A stretch of 64,000 nucleotides of DNA from Phocoena phocoena (taxonomy: Eukaryota > Chordata > Mammalia > Artiodactyla > Phocoenidae). Positions within the stretch are counted from its first letter, which is position 1; each line of letters begins with the position of its first letter. The stretch is from assembly GCF_963924675.1 (NCBI RefSeq), contig NC_089234.1:26527668-26591667 (forward strand), written 5' to 3'. Positions 12,004 through 23,834 of the stretch are shown here, one piece after another. The position numbers and the translations under genes were made by a program. A model generated the notes under the pieces. The model searched no databases, was not told the origin of the DNA, and saw only the letters and a program-made list of their open reading frames with translations.

Positions 12004-12455
12004 AACATTTGCCTCCCTGCAGAAAGAGGGGCCCCCAAAGCCCCCAAAACAATCTGTTCAGCTTCACTGTGCTAAATAGCATCCAAAGCATTCACAGCTT
12101 TGTGAAAAAGAGAGAAACTGTACATGGCCTGACCTTTCAGATACCTACTGGGAAAAATAGAAAACCCAGAGGGTGTCACAACTTTCTGGATCCAGCTGGC
12201 ACTCTCATCACTGACAGAAGCCTATGACTTCATGGTTAGGTACACCTTGAGACGGGGAATTGAGAGCCTTTCATTGGGAGCTTGTTATACTGTAGTTGTT
12301 GTTATACAGGATTGAAAATTATCAAGAGAAAGACTGACCTGAGCTGTAGATTTCTTTGGCAGTTCTTGTATAGGTATAGCTTTGACAGATTGCCAGCCCC
12401 TCCTGATCTGGGGAGACTATCCTTTGAGTTTTTAATTGTCTGCTTCTTTTAGTTT

Positions 12456-12830
12456 AGTTACTTTTTTAAACTTTTAATTTTGATATAATTATAGACTCAC
12501 AGGAAGTTGCAAAAATAGTACAGAGAGTTCTTGTACCCTTCACCCAGCTTCCTCCAATGGTGATATCTTTTTTTTTTTTTTTTTTTTTTTGCGGTACGTG
12601 GGCCTCTCACCAGTGAGGCCTCTCCCGTTGCGGAGCACAGGCTCCAGACGCGCAGGCTCAGCGGCCGTGGCTCACGGGCCCAGCCGCTCCGCAGCACGCG
12701 GGATCCTCCCGGACCGGGGCACGAACCCGCGTCCCCTGCATCGGCAGGCGGACTCTGAACCACTGCGCCACCAGGGAAGCCCCAATGGTGATATCTTATA
12801 TAACTCTATAATATTGTTTCTTTTAGTTTT
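12456..12830. mobile_element. Old L1-like 3' region split by a young SINE
   Basis: Phrases ttatagactcacaggaagtt, gcaaaaatagtacagagag and cttcacccagcttcctc match a common old L1 (L1M-type) 3' region. The rest (atcttatataactctat) follows the SINE. Orientation not determined. Confidence 0.5.
12570..12782 (-). mobile_element. Young CHR SINE, near-consensus full-length copy
   Basis: Clean short-body copy: gcggtacgtgggcctctcac ... gcgccaccagggaagcccc, with a T-run of more than 20 at its left. Perfect duplication caatggtgatatctt at 12555-12569 and 12783-12797. High CpG content suggests recent insertion. Confidence 0.95.
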
Positions 12831-14124
12831 GAAGAGGGTATCCAGGTGGGAGAGAACATAGCAGTAAACAGAGTATATGGGAAGAGGAATTTTGGCAGCT
12901 GTTATTGCTATTTTGTTCTTAAAATTGCTTTTTAAATTGTTCTTCCTATTTCCCCCCAATTTTCTCTGATTTAGGGGAATATGTTACAAGATGTATTCTA
13001 GGCTTGGTGTGCCTAATTAAGACTGCTCTAGCTTCCATGTGCAAAAACATGGAGGCTTCTTTCTTCTGTGGATAATCAGTTCCTCTCAAAATTAGAATGT
13101 TCTAATATAGGGTCATTAGAAGGTATTTCTCTCTTTTCATAATTTTGTTATGAAAGATTCTGTATAGCAGTGTACAAAGCCCCAGGATTGAAAAAGAATG
13201 CCAGGAAACCATTTTTTCCTTCAAATCATCACATTTGGCTAAATCCAAAATTTATACTATTTTGAATCTTTCTCTTAGAAACTTGGCAAAAGCAAAAGAT
13301 AAGAATTTCCAACAAGTTTAGCTTGTTAGAGGGAGAAAAAGATTCCCACCTAAAAGCCCCTTAAAAGAGTGAGAAATCTCTGTTCTTTTCTCTGCACATG
13401 AAGGCACTTCCTATCCAGAGAAATGTCACCTCTCATAGGCCCATTAGCATCTTGTCAACTAAAAGAGGCAGAGGAAAGAATAGTTGTACTTTTGTTGCTC
13501 TGTCTGTACTGGTTGTATAGGAAAGTATCATTTGGTTTCATAAGGTATTGTTCCCTGGATCTCAAGTGAGCAGGACAAGTCTGTTAGTGGTTTTCCCTAA
13601 AACCACTTTCTTGGTTTAACCAAGAAAGTAAAGTTCTTGGTTCTACATCAGATGGCTCCACTGAGACATGGTCTCATTGACTACTAGGTTTCTTCAAGGG
13701 TGATTTTTGACTACCTTTCAATTGGGCAATGTTGGAAAAAATAAGCAGGTGGTATAGGGCCCTAGAAGAAGCCAGTAGCTTCTGAGCATGCTTAGTTAGA
13801 GGCAGCTGCACAGAAATGAGGTGTATGGGATCTTGCATTTCTGAGTCTAAGTTCCATATGGGAACTTTCACATGAAAACTCATTTTCATGGTAAAGAGGG
13901 TGGGTGGTAACTCTGAGGATTGCAGTGTCCCCAAGTAAAGGGGAAATTGGAGATAGCTGAGAATTTTATTTTCTCTTTTAGCAGATACACTTTAACAGCA
14001 AGGAAAATGGTAAGACAGAACCTAACTTCCATTTAAAGAAAGGATTTGTTCTTTTTTCCAGTTCATCTAGAGGGGTGTGGAGCCTTTAGACAGTGCAGTT
14101 TGTTGACATACTGACTTATTATTG
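12831..14124. other. Intron B-C unique stretch containing a double hairpin
   Basis: No repeat or gene recognised. Two adjoining inverted repeats lie at 13587-13606 and 13605-13629 (listed separately). A minus frame at 13674-13934 has no family match. Confidence 0.4.
13587..13629. repeat. Two adjacent short palindromes
   Basis: First: gtggtttt-ccct-aaaaccac, 8-bp perfect arms with a 4-nt loop (13587-13606). Second: actttcttggtt-t-aaccaagaaagt, 12-bp perfect arms with a 1-nt centre (13605-13629). They share two bases. Purpose unknown. Confidence 0.85.
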
Positions 14125-14390
14125 TGCTAAAATATACATAACATAAAATTTACCATCTTAACCATTTTTAAGTGTATGTTCAATGGTATTAAATACATTC
14201 ACACTGTAATGCCGCCATCACCACCATCGTTCCCCATAAATCTTTTCATCTTGTAAAACTGAAACTATTCTGTCTTTATGATTTTAACTACTCTAAGTAC
14301 TCCATGTAAGTGGAATCATATAGTATTTGTGTTTTTGTGACTGGCTTATTTTACTTATAATGTCCTCAAGGTTCAAGAAATCAGATTCTC
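14125..14390 (-). mobile_element. Old L1 (L1M-type) 3'UTR fragment
   Basis: taaaatttaccatcttaacc, cattcacactgtaatgcc and ggaatcatatagtatttgtg are the reverse complement of an L1M 3' end. Related copies lie at 18236, 30585, 41932 and 45885. Confidence 0.75.
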
Positions 14391-14427
14391 CCCCTTCCTG
14401 CAGATTTAGCTTTTTTTTGTTATTATA

Positions 14428-14545
14428 ATTATTTTTTGCTGCACTGCGCGGCTTGTGGGATCTTAGTTTCCTGACCAGGGATTGAACCCAAGCCCTTGGC
14501 AGTGAAAGCGCGGAATACTAACCGCTGGGCCACCAGCGAATTCCC
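14428..14545 (-). mobile_element. CHR-type SINE, short older form
   Basis: ctgcactgcgcggcttgtgg, gaccagggattgaacccaag and gggccaccagcgaattccc: body very short, tRNA head diverged, no clear duplication seen. Confidence 0.8.
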
Positions 14546-14760
14546 TGTTGTTTTTGTTTTCGATTGTAGGCTGTCTCTGTGCTGAGGATCAGCCTGAGGT
14601 GTAAACTTAATGTTTTCTTAGGTCTCTTCTGAGCCTTTTCTTGGGCATGTGCAGTCACTCTCTAATTTTCCCTGAATATGCAGTTGTTTCTGAATGTCCT
14701 AGTTTTTTTTACTTCTGAATGCCTTCTTGGTTAATGTTTATATTATCCTAGTATTTACCT

Positions 14761-15070
14761 TTTTTTTTTTAATTGAAGTATAGTTGATTTACAATGTTGT
14801 GTTAGTTTCTGCCATACAGCAAAGTGATTCAGTTATACATATGTATATCCATTATGGTTTATCACAGGATATCGAATATAGTTCCCTGTGCTATACAGTA
14901 GGACCTTGTTGTTTATCCATTCTATATATCATAGTTTGCATCTGCTAACCCCAAACTCCCAATCTGTCCCTCCCTTACTCCCTCCGCCCCCGCCTTGGCA
15001 ACCACAAATCTGTTCTCTAGGTCTGTGAGTCTGTTTCTGTTTCTTAGATAGGTTCATTTGTGTCGAATAT
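14761..15070 (-). mobile_element. L1 3'UTR fragment
   Basis: T-run, then gaagtatagttgatttacaa, gttagtttctgccatacagc and ctctaggtctgtgagtctg. Reverse of a cetartiodactyl L1 3'UTR, older variant than the copies at 50.4 and 60.6 kb. Confidence 0.85.
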
Positions 15071-16930
15071 TCTAGTTTTTAATGTCTGGCTCCTGAAAGG
15101 GAAAAAGCAAAAAATGAAGGTGGGGGAAAAAGGGGCACTAGCCCCTTAAATCTGGAAGTTACTTATCAGGAGGGGGAAGGGCTTGCAACAATGAGGGGAA
15201 GTGCAACAAAAATGGCTGCCCACCTCTTTGTCTGCACCTCTGTGATCAGAAGCAGCAATCAGTGATCATAGCACAGATCCCCAGTATCTGGAAGACAGGG
15301 CCCTTTTTGCCCACCCTAGCTCCTGCAAGCTGTGTGCAAGCTGCTTCAGAAACAGGTGCACAGCTGCTTACCACAGGCCTGGGATTGGGTGATAGGTAGC
15401 TGCTAATGTACTAAGAGTTTGAAATTGACCAAAATGAACCAAGTTTACCATCCAAGTTTTCCTCTGGAAGTTGCAAACCTTCATCGGAGGCCAGAGTTCT
15501 AAAATAGTTACATCAGACAGATTCTGCCAGTGCAGTTACTGCCTAGGTGGGAAGAGAGATTCCTGGTGTTTCATGCTTTGCCACCTTCCCAGAATCCTCC
15601 CATTGGATATACTAACTTTTGTGCTCTGTTCACCTGGAGAGGCTCATAGCATACAGCCAAAGCCATTTCATTTTCTTGTTTGATTCATTGGTCTCAGTTT
15701 CAATGAGGTGCTTGGGTTTGTAGCCAGACAGTTGCCTGTATTCTGAGAAGCCACCTAGTGTATTTTTAAATTATTCTGCTGGTAAGTGTTGGTTTCTGAG
15801 TCTTTCCTGTGCCACTTGGCTGACCGACAATGAGCCTGCTGATTGCTGGCAATGTCCCTGAGTAATTGGTGATTTTGTCCAGAGATGCTAGAATTGGCTA
15901 GAGTTTATAGTGCCTCTGGGGTTTTGGAGGCATTGACTTGTTACACTAGTGCTATTTCTAGTCTGTCATTTGAGTTCTTCTACCTCTCTCCTAAGCAAGT
16001 GAGGAGCTAAATATTTCTCTTCTGTCAGTTACTGTGAAATTATCCATACCCCCTAATGATTGGGTTTTGACCTGGGATCTGTGGCATCTCATCCTAGCTC
16101 CATGCCAGGCCACAAAATAGGGCCTAGATGAGTCCTGTCTTTGCTTTCTATCTCTTTCTCTTCATAGCATGTAAAAGCTGTTCAAACAGACAGCTCTCTC
16201 TGACCCGATTCTTTGGAGACATTGATTTGTGCTCTGCTGGAGGCTCTGTGTCTCCTTCCTGTTTTTAATCTTATTTAAATGTCATTCACTTGGTTTTGTA
16301 ATTAAACCTCCCCTCTGCTTCTCTGAGACAGGCGCTGAGCTACCACTTAATTGTATCTTCCTGTGGTTGGCTTGTTCCTCTCTGCACCTGGTTTACTTCA
16401 ATGTCTGGGACAGGTTTTAGTTCTGGAGAAGTTCGCATATCCATTATTCATTCCACTCTCCTACACGGCAACATGGTTTGCTGCTTACTACTTGCAACCT
16501 TCTTCTCCTCCCCTTGAATTCAAAGCAGGATAGGAAAAAGTCTGGGAAAGTCCTCATTGTGTGGGGTACATTAATGCTAGGAACAGTTCTGTGAACAAGG
16601 TTCCTTGTGGAGTGAGAGGGCCCAGTGTAAGACAGCAGGATTCTCAGGTGGGTGGTACTGAGCTCTTCTCATTTGAGAAACAGATTGGCTGCTTTTGCCT
16701 CTGGGAATTCACTTGGGACTCAGGGAACCATCAAGGTACTCATTCCTGGCGCACTTCCCAGAACCTGCACACTCTGCTTTATTTCACTTGAGCCTGCATG
16801 CAGAAAAGTCAGAACGTCTGTACACTGCTGCCATATTTGATGCACAAGACTCTCCAAGGAAAGAAACTAGCGCCAGAGCTAAGTAGGAGCCTGACACTTG
16901 CCTCTAGTACAGAGTCAAAAGAGGCAGCTG
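15071..16930. other. Intron B-C unique stretch
   Basis: Moderate GC. 15140-15360 (aaaatggctgcccacctc, gtgatcagaagcagcaatca) may be an old LTR-type repeat, but I could not assign it. Open frames at 16229-16886 overlap in all three + frames, which argues against coding. Confidence 0.35.
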
Positions 16931-17304
16931 GGGACTTCCCTGGTGGCACAGCGGTTGAGAATCTGCCTGCCAATGCAGGGGACACGGGTTTGAGCCCAGG
17001 TCCAGGAAGATCCCACACGCCGCAGAGCAACTAAGCCCATGCACCACAACTATTGAGCCTGTGCTCTAGAGCCCGTGAGCCACAACTGCTGAGCCTGTGT
17101 GCCACAACTGCTGAGCCTGTGTGCCACAACTTCTGAGGCCTGTGTGCCTAGAGCCCAAGCTCTGCAACAAGAGAAGCCACTGCAATGAGAAGCCCACGCA
17201 CCGCAACGAAGAGTAGCGATTGAGAGGGGGTACCCTGCTTGCCTCAAGTCGAGAAAGCCTGCGTGCAGCAACTAAGACCCAACAACGAAGACCCAATGCA
17301 GCCA

Positions 17305-17335
<31 letters not shown>

Positions 17336-17343
17336 GAAAAAAA
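16931..17343 (+). mobile_element. CHR SINE, long-body form with expanded internal units
   Basis: Starts gggacttccctggtggcaca, A/B boxes intact (gggtttgagcccagg), and ends in an (aaat)n tail. Duplication aaaagaggcagc at 16917-16928 and 17344-17355. The body at 17040-17150 carries extra copies of a gccacaactgctgagcctgt unit. Confidence 0.94.
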
Positions 17344-17657
17344 AAAAGAGGCAGCAGTTGCTGCCAATTTGTAGTTCCTGAAAGCAAACCCAGAAACTAA
17401 ATTTTCAAAGTGCCTGGTGGAAAAGACTTTCCAATGAAGAAACAAGTGTGTATGGAGCACCCACTTCCCTACAACTTAAACTTATTGAATGTGTAATGTA
17501 ATACTTCAAATGTTTCACTGACACAACTTTTCTGTTTTTCACTCAGTGCAGGTTAAGAGTATTTGGAGCCTGGTCTCTGGATCCTCATTTAGTAGAAATA
17601 GAAAAGATTAGGAGGCAAACCCAGGATCCCTAAGGATTTCCTAGAATATTTTTAGTA

Positions 17658-17890
17658 TAGTTGACCCTTAAACAAGTTGAAGGTTTGGGGTGCTAACACC
17701 GCCCACTACTCCCTCCAACCCTGTCAAAAATCCACCTATAACTTTACAGTCTGCCCTCCCTATCCATGGTCTCACATCTGTGGATTCACCAACCACGGAT
17801 CATGAAGTACCATAGTACACATTTATTTTTAAAAATCCAAATATAAGTGAACCCATGCAGTTCAAACCCATGTTGTTCAAGAGTCAACTG
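17658..17890. mobile_element. Tigger-type DNA transposon remnant (MITE) with both inverted ends
   Basis: Left end tagttgacccttaaacaa and right end ttgttcaagagtcaactg are inverted repeats flanked by TA dinucleotides (17656-17657 and 17891-17892), as expected for a TcMar/Tigger element. At 233 nt it is a non-autonomous internal-deletion derivative. Confidence 0.75.
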
Positions 17891-18235
17891 TACTTCGGTA
17901 CATTGTTAGCTTTGATTATAAACTGATTATTATTCTGAGGACTGCCATAGTATTGTCTTGAAGGCTGTCCAGTGTTCATTTTCAATTTGCATTCCTGCTC
18001 AAGATCTGTGGCTCTCTGTTGATTGAGTATATTTGGATCCTTTTCTTTTCCCCATCAAAAAGGAAACACCTTTGTATGTTTAGCCCTATACTCAGTATTG
18101 TGTACCATGATGTAGATTTCAGCTCATCAGTTACACTGAGGTTACAGAAAGCTGGGATGGGTTGGGATGGAGTGTTTGCAGGGCTCATGCTAGTGTCTGT
18201 GGAAAGAAAAACATTGGCCTCTTGTTAGTTAATTG

Positions 18236-18730
18236 GTAAAACATACATAAAATTTACCATTTTAAGTGTACAGTTCATTGGCATTAAGTACATTCACATT
18301 GCTGTGCAACCATCTCTACCTTCCACCTCCACAATTTTTAAAATTTTCTTAAACTGAAACTGTATCCATTAAACAATAAGTCTGCCTTCCCCCCTCTCCA
18401 CACCCCTGGCAACCACCAATCTACTTCCTGTCTCTATGAATTTGATTTCTCTAGGCTCTGCATATAAATCGAATTATACAGTCCTTTTGTGACTGACATT
18501 TTTCACTTAGCATAATGTCTTCATGTTTCATCCATGTAGTAGCATGTGTCAGAATTTCCTTTTTCAGGCTGAATAATATTCGAATGTATGTATATACCAC
18601 ATTTTGTTTATCTATTCATGTGTCAATGGATTCTTGTATTGCTTCCACCTTTTGGCTATTGTGAATAATGCTGTTATGAATACTGATGCACGAATACTTG
18701 AGTCCTTGCTTTCAACCTCTTGTTTTTGAG
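18236..18730 (-). mobile_element. Old L1 (L1M-type) 3' segment
   Basis: aaatttaccattttaagtgt, ggcattaagtacattcacat, tttgtgactgacatttttca and ggctattgtgaataatgctg: reversed L1M 3'UTR into the ORF2 end. About 495 nt, diverged. Confidence 0.75.
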
Positions 18731-18879
18731 AGTGTGCAGGTTAAAGTGTCTTAGGTCAGTGGAGTGAAATCCTGAGACACTTACAAGAGAGATGGACTTG
18801 AACTTACATGATTTTTCTTTTGGTCACTTGGATGTGTGAGGGGCTGATTAAGTGGAGTTCTGACTAAAGTTATGGTTTT

Positions 18880-19090
18880 GGGTGGCAAATATAGGTATTG
18901 GCCCTAGATAGCTTGCTCCCGCACACTTATTTAATCTTTCTGAATTTCAGTTTGGTTATCTGTTAATTGGGACCACTAATACCTACTTCATTGGATAATT
19001 AATAGGATTTAGTGAGAGTGATGTACTTTAAGTGCTTTACATGATGCCTAGCATCTAGCAGACACCTAATAAATGTTACCTCCCTTGCCA
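18880..19090 (+). mobile_element. MIR SINE
   Basis: Sense MIR 3' half: tgaatttcagtttggttatc, attgggaccactaatacc, gatgcctagcatctagcaga, cctaataaatgtt. Confidence 0.65.
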
Positions 19091-19220
19091 TTTATGACTT
19101 TTGTGTTTCTCCCTTTGAGAAGAGATGAGAATACAGTTTGGGGGAGGTGATTTCTGTAGTTAAGTGTCTCTTTTTAAGGTGTCAGGTGGAGCACAGTAGA
19201 AAAGAGGAAGGTTTGAGATA

Positions 19221-19786
19221 CAGTTGTCTCTCCATATCTGCATCCACAGATTCAACCAACCATGGATCAAAAATATTTGAAAAGAAAATTCCAGAAAGTT
19301 CCAAAAAGCAAAACTTGAATTTGCTGCATGCTGGCAACTATTTACATAGCATTTACATTATATTAGGTATTTTAAGTAATCTATAGAGATGATTTAAATT
19401 ATACAGGAAGATGTGTGTAGGTTACACGGCAAATACTACATCATTTTATTTATTTATTTATTTTTTTGCGATACGCGGGCCTCTCACTGTTGTGGCCTCT
19501 CCCTTGCGGAGCACAGGCTCCGGATGCGCAGGCTCAGTGGCCATGGCTTACGGGCCCAGCTGCTCCGTGGCATGTGGGATCCTCCCGGACCGGGACACGA
19601 ACCCGTGTCCCAGGCGGACTCTCAACCACTGCGCCACCAGGGAAGCCTACATCATTTTATATAAAGGACTTGAGCATCTATGGAGTTTGGTATCTGTGGA
19701 GGGTCCTGGAAACAATCTCCACGCCCCATCCCCCTATCCCCGCTCCCCATCCCCCCATCCCCGCTGTGGATACCGAGGGACCGCTG
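19221..19786. mobile_element. Tigger-like DNA transposon remnant, interrupted by a SINE
   Basis: Left end cagttgtctctccatatctg after TA, internal phrases gattcaaccaaccatgg, ggtattttaagtaatctat and gacttgagcatctatgg, and right end taccgagggaccgctg before TA. The right end contains a local ccccatcccc repeat expansion (about 19723-19763). Length without the SINE is about 350 nt. Confidence 0.7.
19450..19647 (-). mobile_element. Young CHR SINE inside the Tigger remnant
   Basis: gcgatacgcgggcctctcac ... gcgccaccagggaagc. Flanked by acatcattttat on both sides. Short internal deletion in the tRNA head (tgcatcggcag missing). Confidence 0.92.
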
Positions 19787-20022
19787 TACTTTGTGTGAGC
19801 TTCTGACACAGTTATTGACTTGTAATTGTTGTCATTCAGCAGAAGGATGTGATGCATTTCTCTATATGATATATCTATCTGGCATTGGTGTTTTGGGATA
19901 GCCTACTCCTGGGGCTATGAAGGATGGGGGCCAATGAGAATTGTCTGTTAAGACCTGGAAGGTCTCAACCACCAAGCTTGTCATCTGAAAAGATTCTGCA
20001 GTAAGCTGTGCCATTCTGTTTT

Positions 20023-20377
20023 TTTTTTTTTTAATTAATTAATTAATTAATTTTTGGCTGCATTGGGTCTTTGTTGCTGCGTGTGGGCTTTCTCTAGTTG
20101 TGGCGAACAGGGACTACTCTTTGTTGCGGTGCATAGGCTGCTCATTGCGGTGGCTTCTCTTGTTGCTGAGCACGGGCTCTAGGCACGTGGGCTTCAGTAG
20201 TTGTGGTGCACGGGCTCAGTAGTTGTGGCTCGAGGGCTCTAGAGTGCAGGCTCAGTAGTTGTGGCGCACGGGCTTAGTTGCTCTGCGGCATGTGGGATCT
20301 TCCCGGACCAGGGCTCGAATCCGTGTTCCCTGCATTGGCAGGCAGATTCTTAACCACTGTGCCACCAGGGAAGTCCC
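20023..20377 (-). mobile_element. CHR SINE, long-body form
   Basis: (ttaa)n tail, gctgcattgggtctttgttg, repeated body units and reversed head ending aagtccc. Flanking ctgtgccattctgttt matches ctgtgccgttctgttt on the right. Confidence 0.93.
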
Positions 20378-21629
20378 TGTGCCGTTCTGTTTTGTGGATG
20401 AGTAGCCATTGCTCACCTAATGGGCAAAACTGTTTACACAGTAATGGGTTTCTATAGCATAGGCCCTTTTTCTTTGGAAATCTCTCAGACTAAGGATCAT
20501 GTCTTTGGTGAGGAAGAGCTTGTGTTAGTCCCTTCTCCCCTGCTTCCTTTTAAAACTATTATTTAAAAATTAGAAACATGGTAAACCAAAGGGTTAAATT
20601 AAAAAGAAAAAAAAAGTATATCCTGCCCCTCTTATCTTCACAATGACTACAACATGTATTGTACTTGATACCAAACTCTTATAGACATATGACTAATTAA
20701 CAATACTACGTTTATACAACCAACCCCTTATCTTTTGTGGTTATCTTAACTCTTCCCTCTATGTACTGTTACTTCTGTGACAGTTTGGTTGGCTATGTGC
20801 CCAGATGGCACCAAGTGGACAAGTGGATCAAGGGCAGTTTTCTAAAAATGTGTGTGTGTGGAGAGTGGTGAGCCAGGAGTCAGCCAACATGAGCTCTGTG
20901 CTACTTGTGTGTTGGCACCGAGTACCAGATCTCTGCTGTCCTTGAACCTGCCCCTGGCCCAAGGCTATTCTCTGGCCTGCAGTTAAACCCTGTTCATAGC
21001 ACTATACCATAATAACTTATGAATAAGCCTGGATATTAATTGTTTATACTCATGTCTTTTGTTTGTTTGTTTCAGTTCTGATTTTGCATAAAGAAGGGAG
21101 ATCTTGGCTCCATTTGAAGTCCAGATCTGATCATATTCCATCTTCAGTACATAATTTTGAAGGAGGCAACCCTGAGTGAGGGAAATAGGAACAGTTTTAG
21201 TTGACATTTATTATTATTATTTTTTAAAGATACTAAGAGGAAGCAGAAACAGAAAGGGAGATAGAGGTGTGTGAAAGGTGAGATTTAAAGGAGGGAGATA
21301 AGAGCTGATGTAGAGGGCCTGCTGAGGCAGTTTATGCTGAGAAAAGCTACTGGGTGTGTTTTAGTGTTGAGAGTGAGTAGAGGAAAGGTAATAATGAGGT
21401 GTTAAACATCTTTACTCTAATAAATAGTTGAAGACCAAGAAAAGGAGAGGATCAAATACATGAAAATAACCTTGGAGCAGCCAGTAGGTGGAGAAAGTTA
21501 TATAAACCAGTCTAGAGAAGTGTTGGTAACAGTATAGTCAGGAAGTCTAAGCACACCATTTATACGTAAGCTTCCTTCCCTTTAACATTTGACTGCATTT
21601 AGCACCTTTATTTGTTTAATCTTATGTTA
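20378..21629. other. Intron B-C unique stretch
   Basis: No young repeat. A few A-rich runs (20610-20620) and a short tgtgtgtg tract (20851-20860). No gene signal. Confidence 0.35.
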
Positions 21630-21795
21630 ATGGAATGGTAGAAAGAACACTAACCAGGAGACCAGGTTCTAGTCCCTGCCTAGTCACTAACTAGTTGGCG
21701 TGGTGGTGGGGGGTTGTTTTCGAATCCAAAAAATGAGAGAGTTGGATTAAATGACCTCTAAGGTCCTTTCTAGCTCTAAAAGTCTAAAATCAGCT
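21630..21795 (+). mobile_element. MIR (MIR3-like) SINE
   Basis: accaggttctagtccctgcc, aaaatgagagagttggatta and gacctctaaggtcctttct fit the MIR3 head and 3' end in sense orientation. Confidence 0.65.
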
Positions 21796-22694
21796 ATGTC
21801 AAAGCCTCACAGACTTTGAACTCCCTTCACGTCGGGTCAGAGGATAGAAGACAATGTGTGTATAGTGATGTGTATAGAACACTAAACAGTTGATAGAATG
21901 AGTGCAAAGTCAGATGTTGAAGGAAAAAATCATTATTTTATGAGATATTTGGGACATTCCTTCTTGAAGAGGAATCGTGGTCCCTGATGTCAGAGGCTTG
22001 TGGGAGCCAATTTTAAGGTTGCTTTGTTCATTTTAGCTGCCTATTAAATTCCCTCTAGAGAATGATAACTTCCAGGTAAGAAAACCCTGGCTTTTTTAAG
22101 AGGGTAGGGGGTCTGACCTGAATTGTCAGAGGCAGAATGCAGGTTTCCCCTGACACTGACTCTCAGAGTATTGAAGTGCTGGACTCTCCTTCTCAATACT
22201 GTTTGGCTCTGCTGACATCTGTGGCAATTGGGACACAGGCCACCTCTTGGCCTGTGCCAGAATTGCTCTTCCTCCCCTCATATTTATCACGTTGTTATCC
22301 CTGACTCTGAATCCCAGAGATCAAGACTAGCTGTAGTCTAGCAGAGGAGCAATAAATCATTGCTCTCACTTTCTTTTCTCCAGGTTTTCTACCCCTTAAT
22401 TACCACATAACCACTTCTGAGGCTGCATCTTTGTGCTGTATGTGCCTGGGACAAAAGCCCTCCTTGATTGGATATGTGCAAAAGCAGCTTTGTCTCTATC
22501 TAGCCATTATGTTTTGCAGAGTGCCACGTGTGTTACCCATCCTTTTCTCTTGTATCTGGTGAGTTTAAGGAGTCTTATTGTCAGGTGATTTATCCATTAA
22601 TAGGGCTTTTCTAAGCTCTGGGGTTAGGGGGTGGACTGGGCAGCCCCTACTCATTAAGGAGAGAGGTTTGGGCTGGATGAGTGCTTGTTTTTTT
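21796..22694. other. Intron B-C unique stretch
   Basis: No recognised repeat, RNA or exon. Includes mildly GC-rich sequence at 22100-22560. Confidence 0.35.
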
Positions 22695-22812
22695 TCCCCC
22701 CTGCTGCCGTGCTGCCCGGCTTGCAGGATCTTAGTTCCCCGACCAGAGAGTGAACCCAGGTCATGGCAGTGAAAGCGCTGAGTCCTAACCACTGGACCAC
22801 CAGGGAATTCCC
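22695..22812 (-). mobile_element. CHR-type SINE, short older form
   Basis: gcccggcttgcaggatctta, ccgaccagagagtgaaccca and accactggaccaccagggaattccc-type end. Antisense to ARMH3. Confidence 0.82.
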
Positions 22813-23834
22813 TTGGGTTAGTCATTTTTATGTGGATTTTAGCCAGTCCCCTTCATTTTCTGGGCTCCTAGTAGGAGCTAAGCAGGTTGTGTGATCCAGA
22901 ATGGGCTCCCGTGGAGCTTTTTTGGGGTCCAGTCCAATAGATCACTTGTTAACAGACAACATCAAAAGGGCCAGCTGCCTATCATTTGCCTTTCCATTAT
23001 GAAACCTCAGAGAACTTGAGTCAGGGTGAAGAGTTCATAAATGAGGATACCTATCTCCTTCATCCCTAGCAAGCCTTCTTTTTTTTTTTTTTTTTGGTAT
23101 TTGAAGGGAAGGTCCAGGCTTTAGAAACAGAATATAGACAAGCTATTGTACTTTTGCCTGCTGTTTCTTTACTGTACTTGTGCTTTTAGAGGATTGAGAG
23201 TGAGGGGTGTTGTGTGGCAGGCAGCAAGTGTCTGGAGAGACTTACTTCTACTCATCATTCCCTGCTGTTTCAAATCAAAGCTCACATCTCTTTTCTAAGA
23301 GTAGTAAACTTCACACAAAGCTCAGACAGCATGGGAGAATGGACTTCTTTGCTGGCAAAGAAGCCGATATGGTCTTAGAAAAGGAGAGGTCAAGCCTTTT
23401 TTTGTGTGTCTGTGGAAGTAGGAAGGGTTGAGGGGGAGAAGACAAAAGGAACATCAAATACTTGCAGCTGCTGAACCCCTTCTTTATAGTTCCCCATCAA
23501 ACAGGGGAAATAGGTACAGGGGCAGTAGTCATGATGGGCAGAGAAGCAGAATTTATTTTATAGTCTTAGTTGAGAGAGTATAAGGCAACTGATAAATTAT
23601 TTTATGCTTAATATTTATTTGCAAAACTGTCTTTAAAGCTGCACTGTTAACCTAGGGACTTGGCAGTCAGTCTCATGACTGAGATTGCTTGGGTTTTAGC
23701 ACTGTCTCTCCTCATTAAAGATTACAAGGCAAAAAGGGGACCTTTTCAGTAAACGTTGTCACAGTCGAGAGAGGACAGAGCAGGCTGCACTTTTGTTTAA
23801 ATATTTAGTACAGTTAAGGGCTTTTTTTTCCCTT
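22813..23834. other. Intron B-C unique stretch
   Basis: One T-run (23080-23096) without a recognisable retroelement body. No exon. The 3' end of the interval abuts the target site of the 3.4-kb L1. Confidence 0.35.

Noticed and set aside
16932..17010. tRNA-like A and B boxes as a tRNA gene
   Set aside because: They are the tRNA-derived head of a SINE; no acceptor stem closure or anticodon arm of a true tRNA.
17040..17150. CRISPR-like spaced repeats
   Set aside because: Units are part of a SINE body in a mammalian intron, with no unique spacers.
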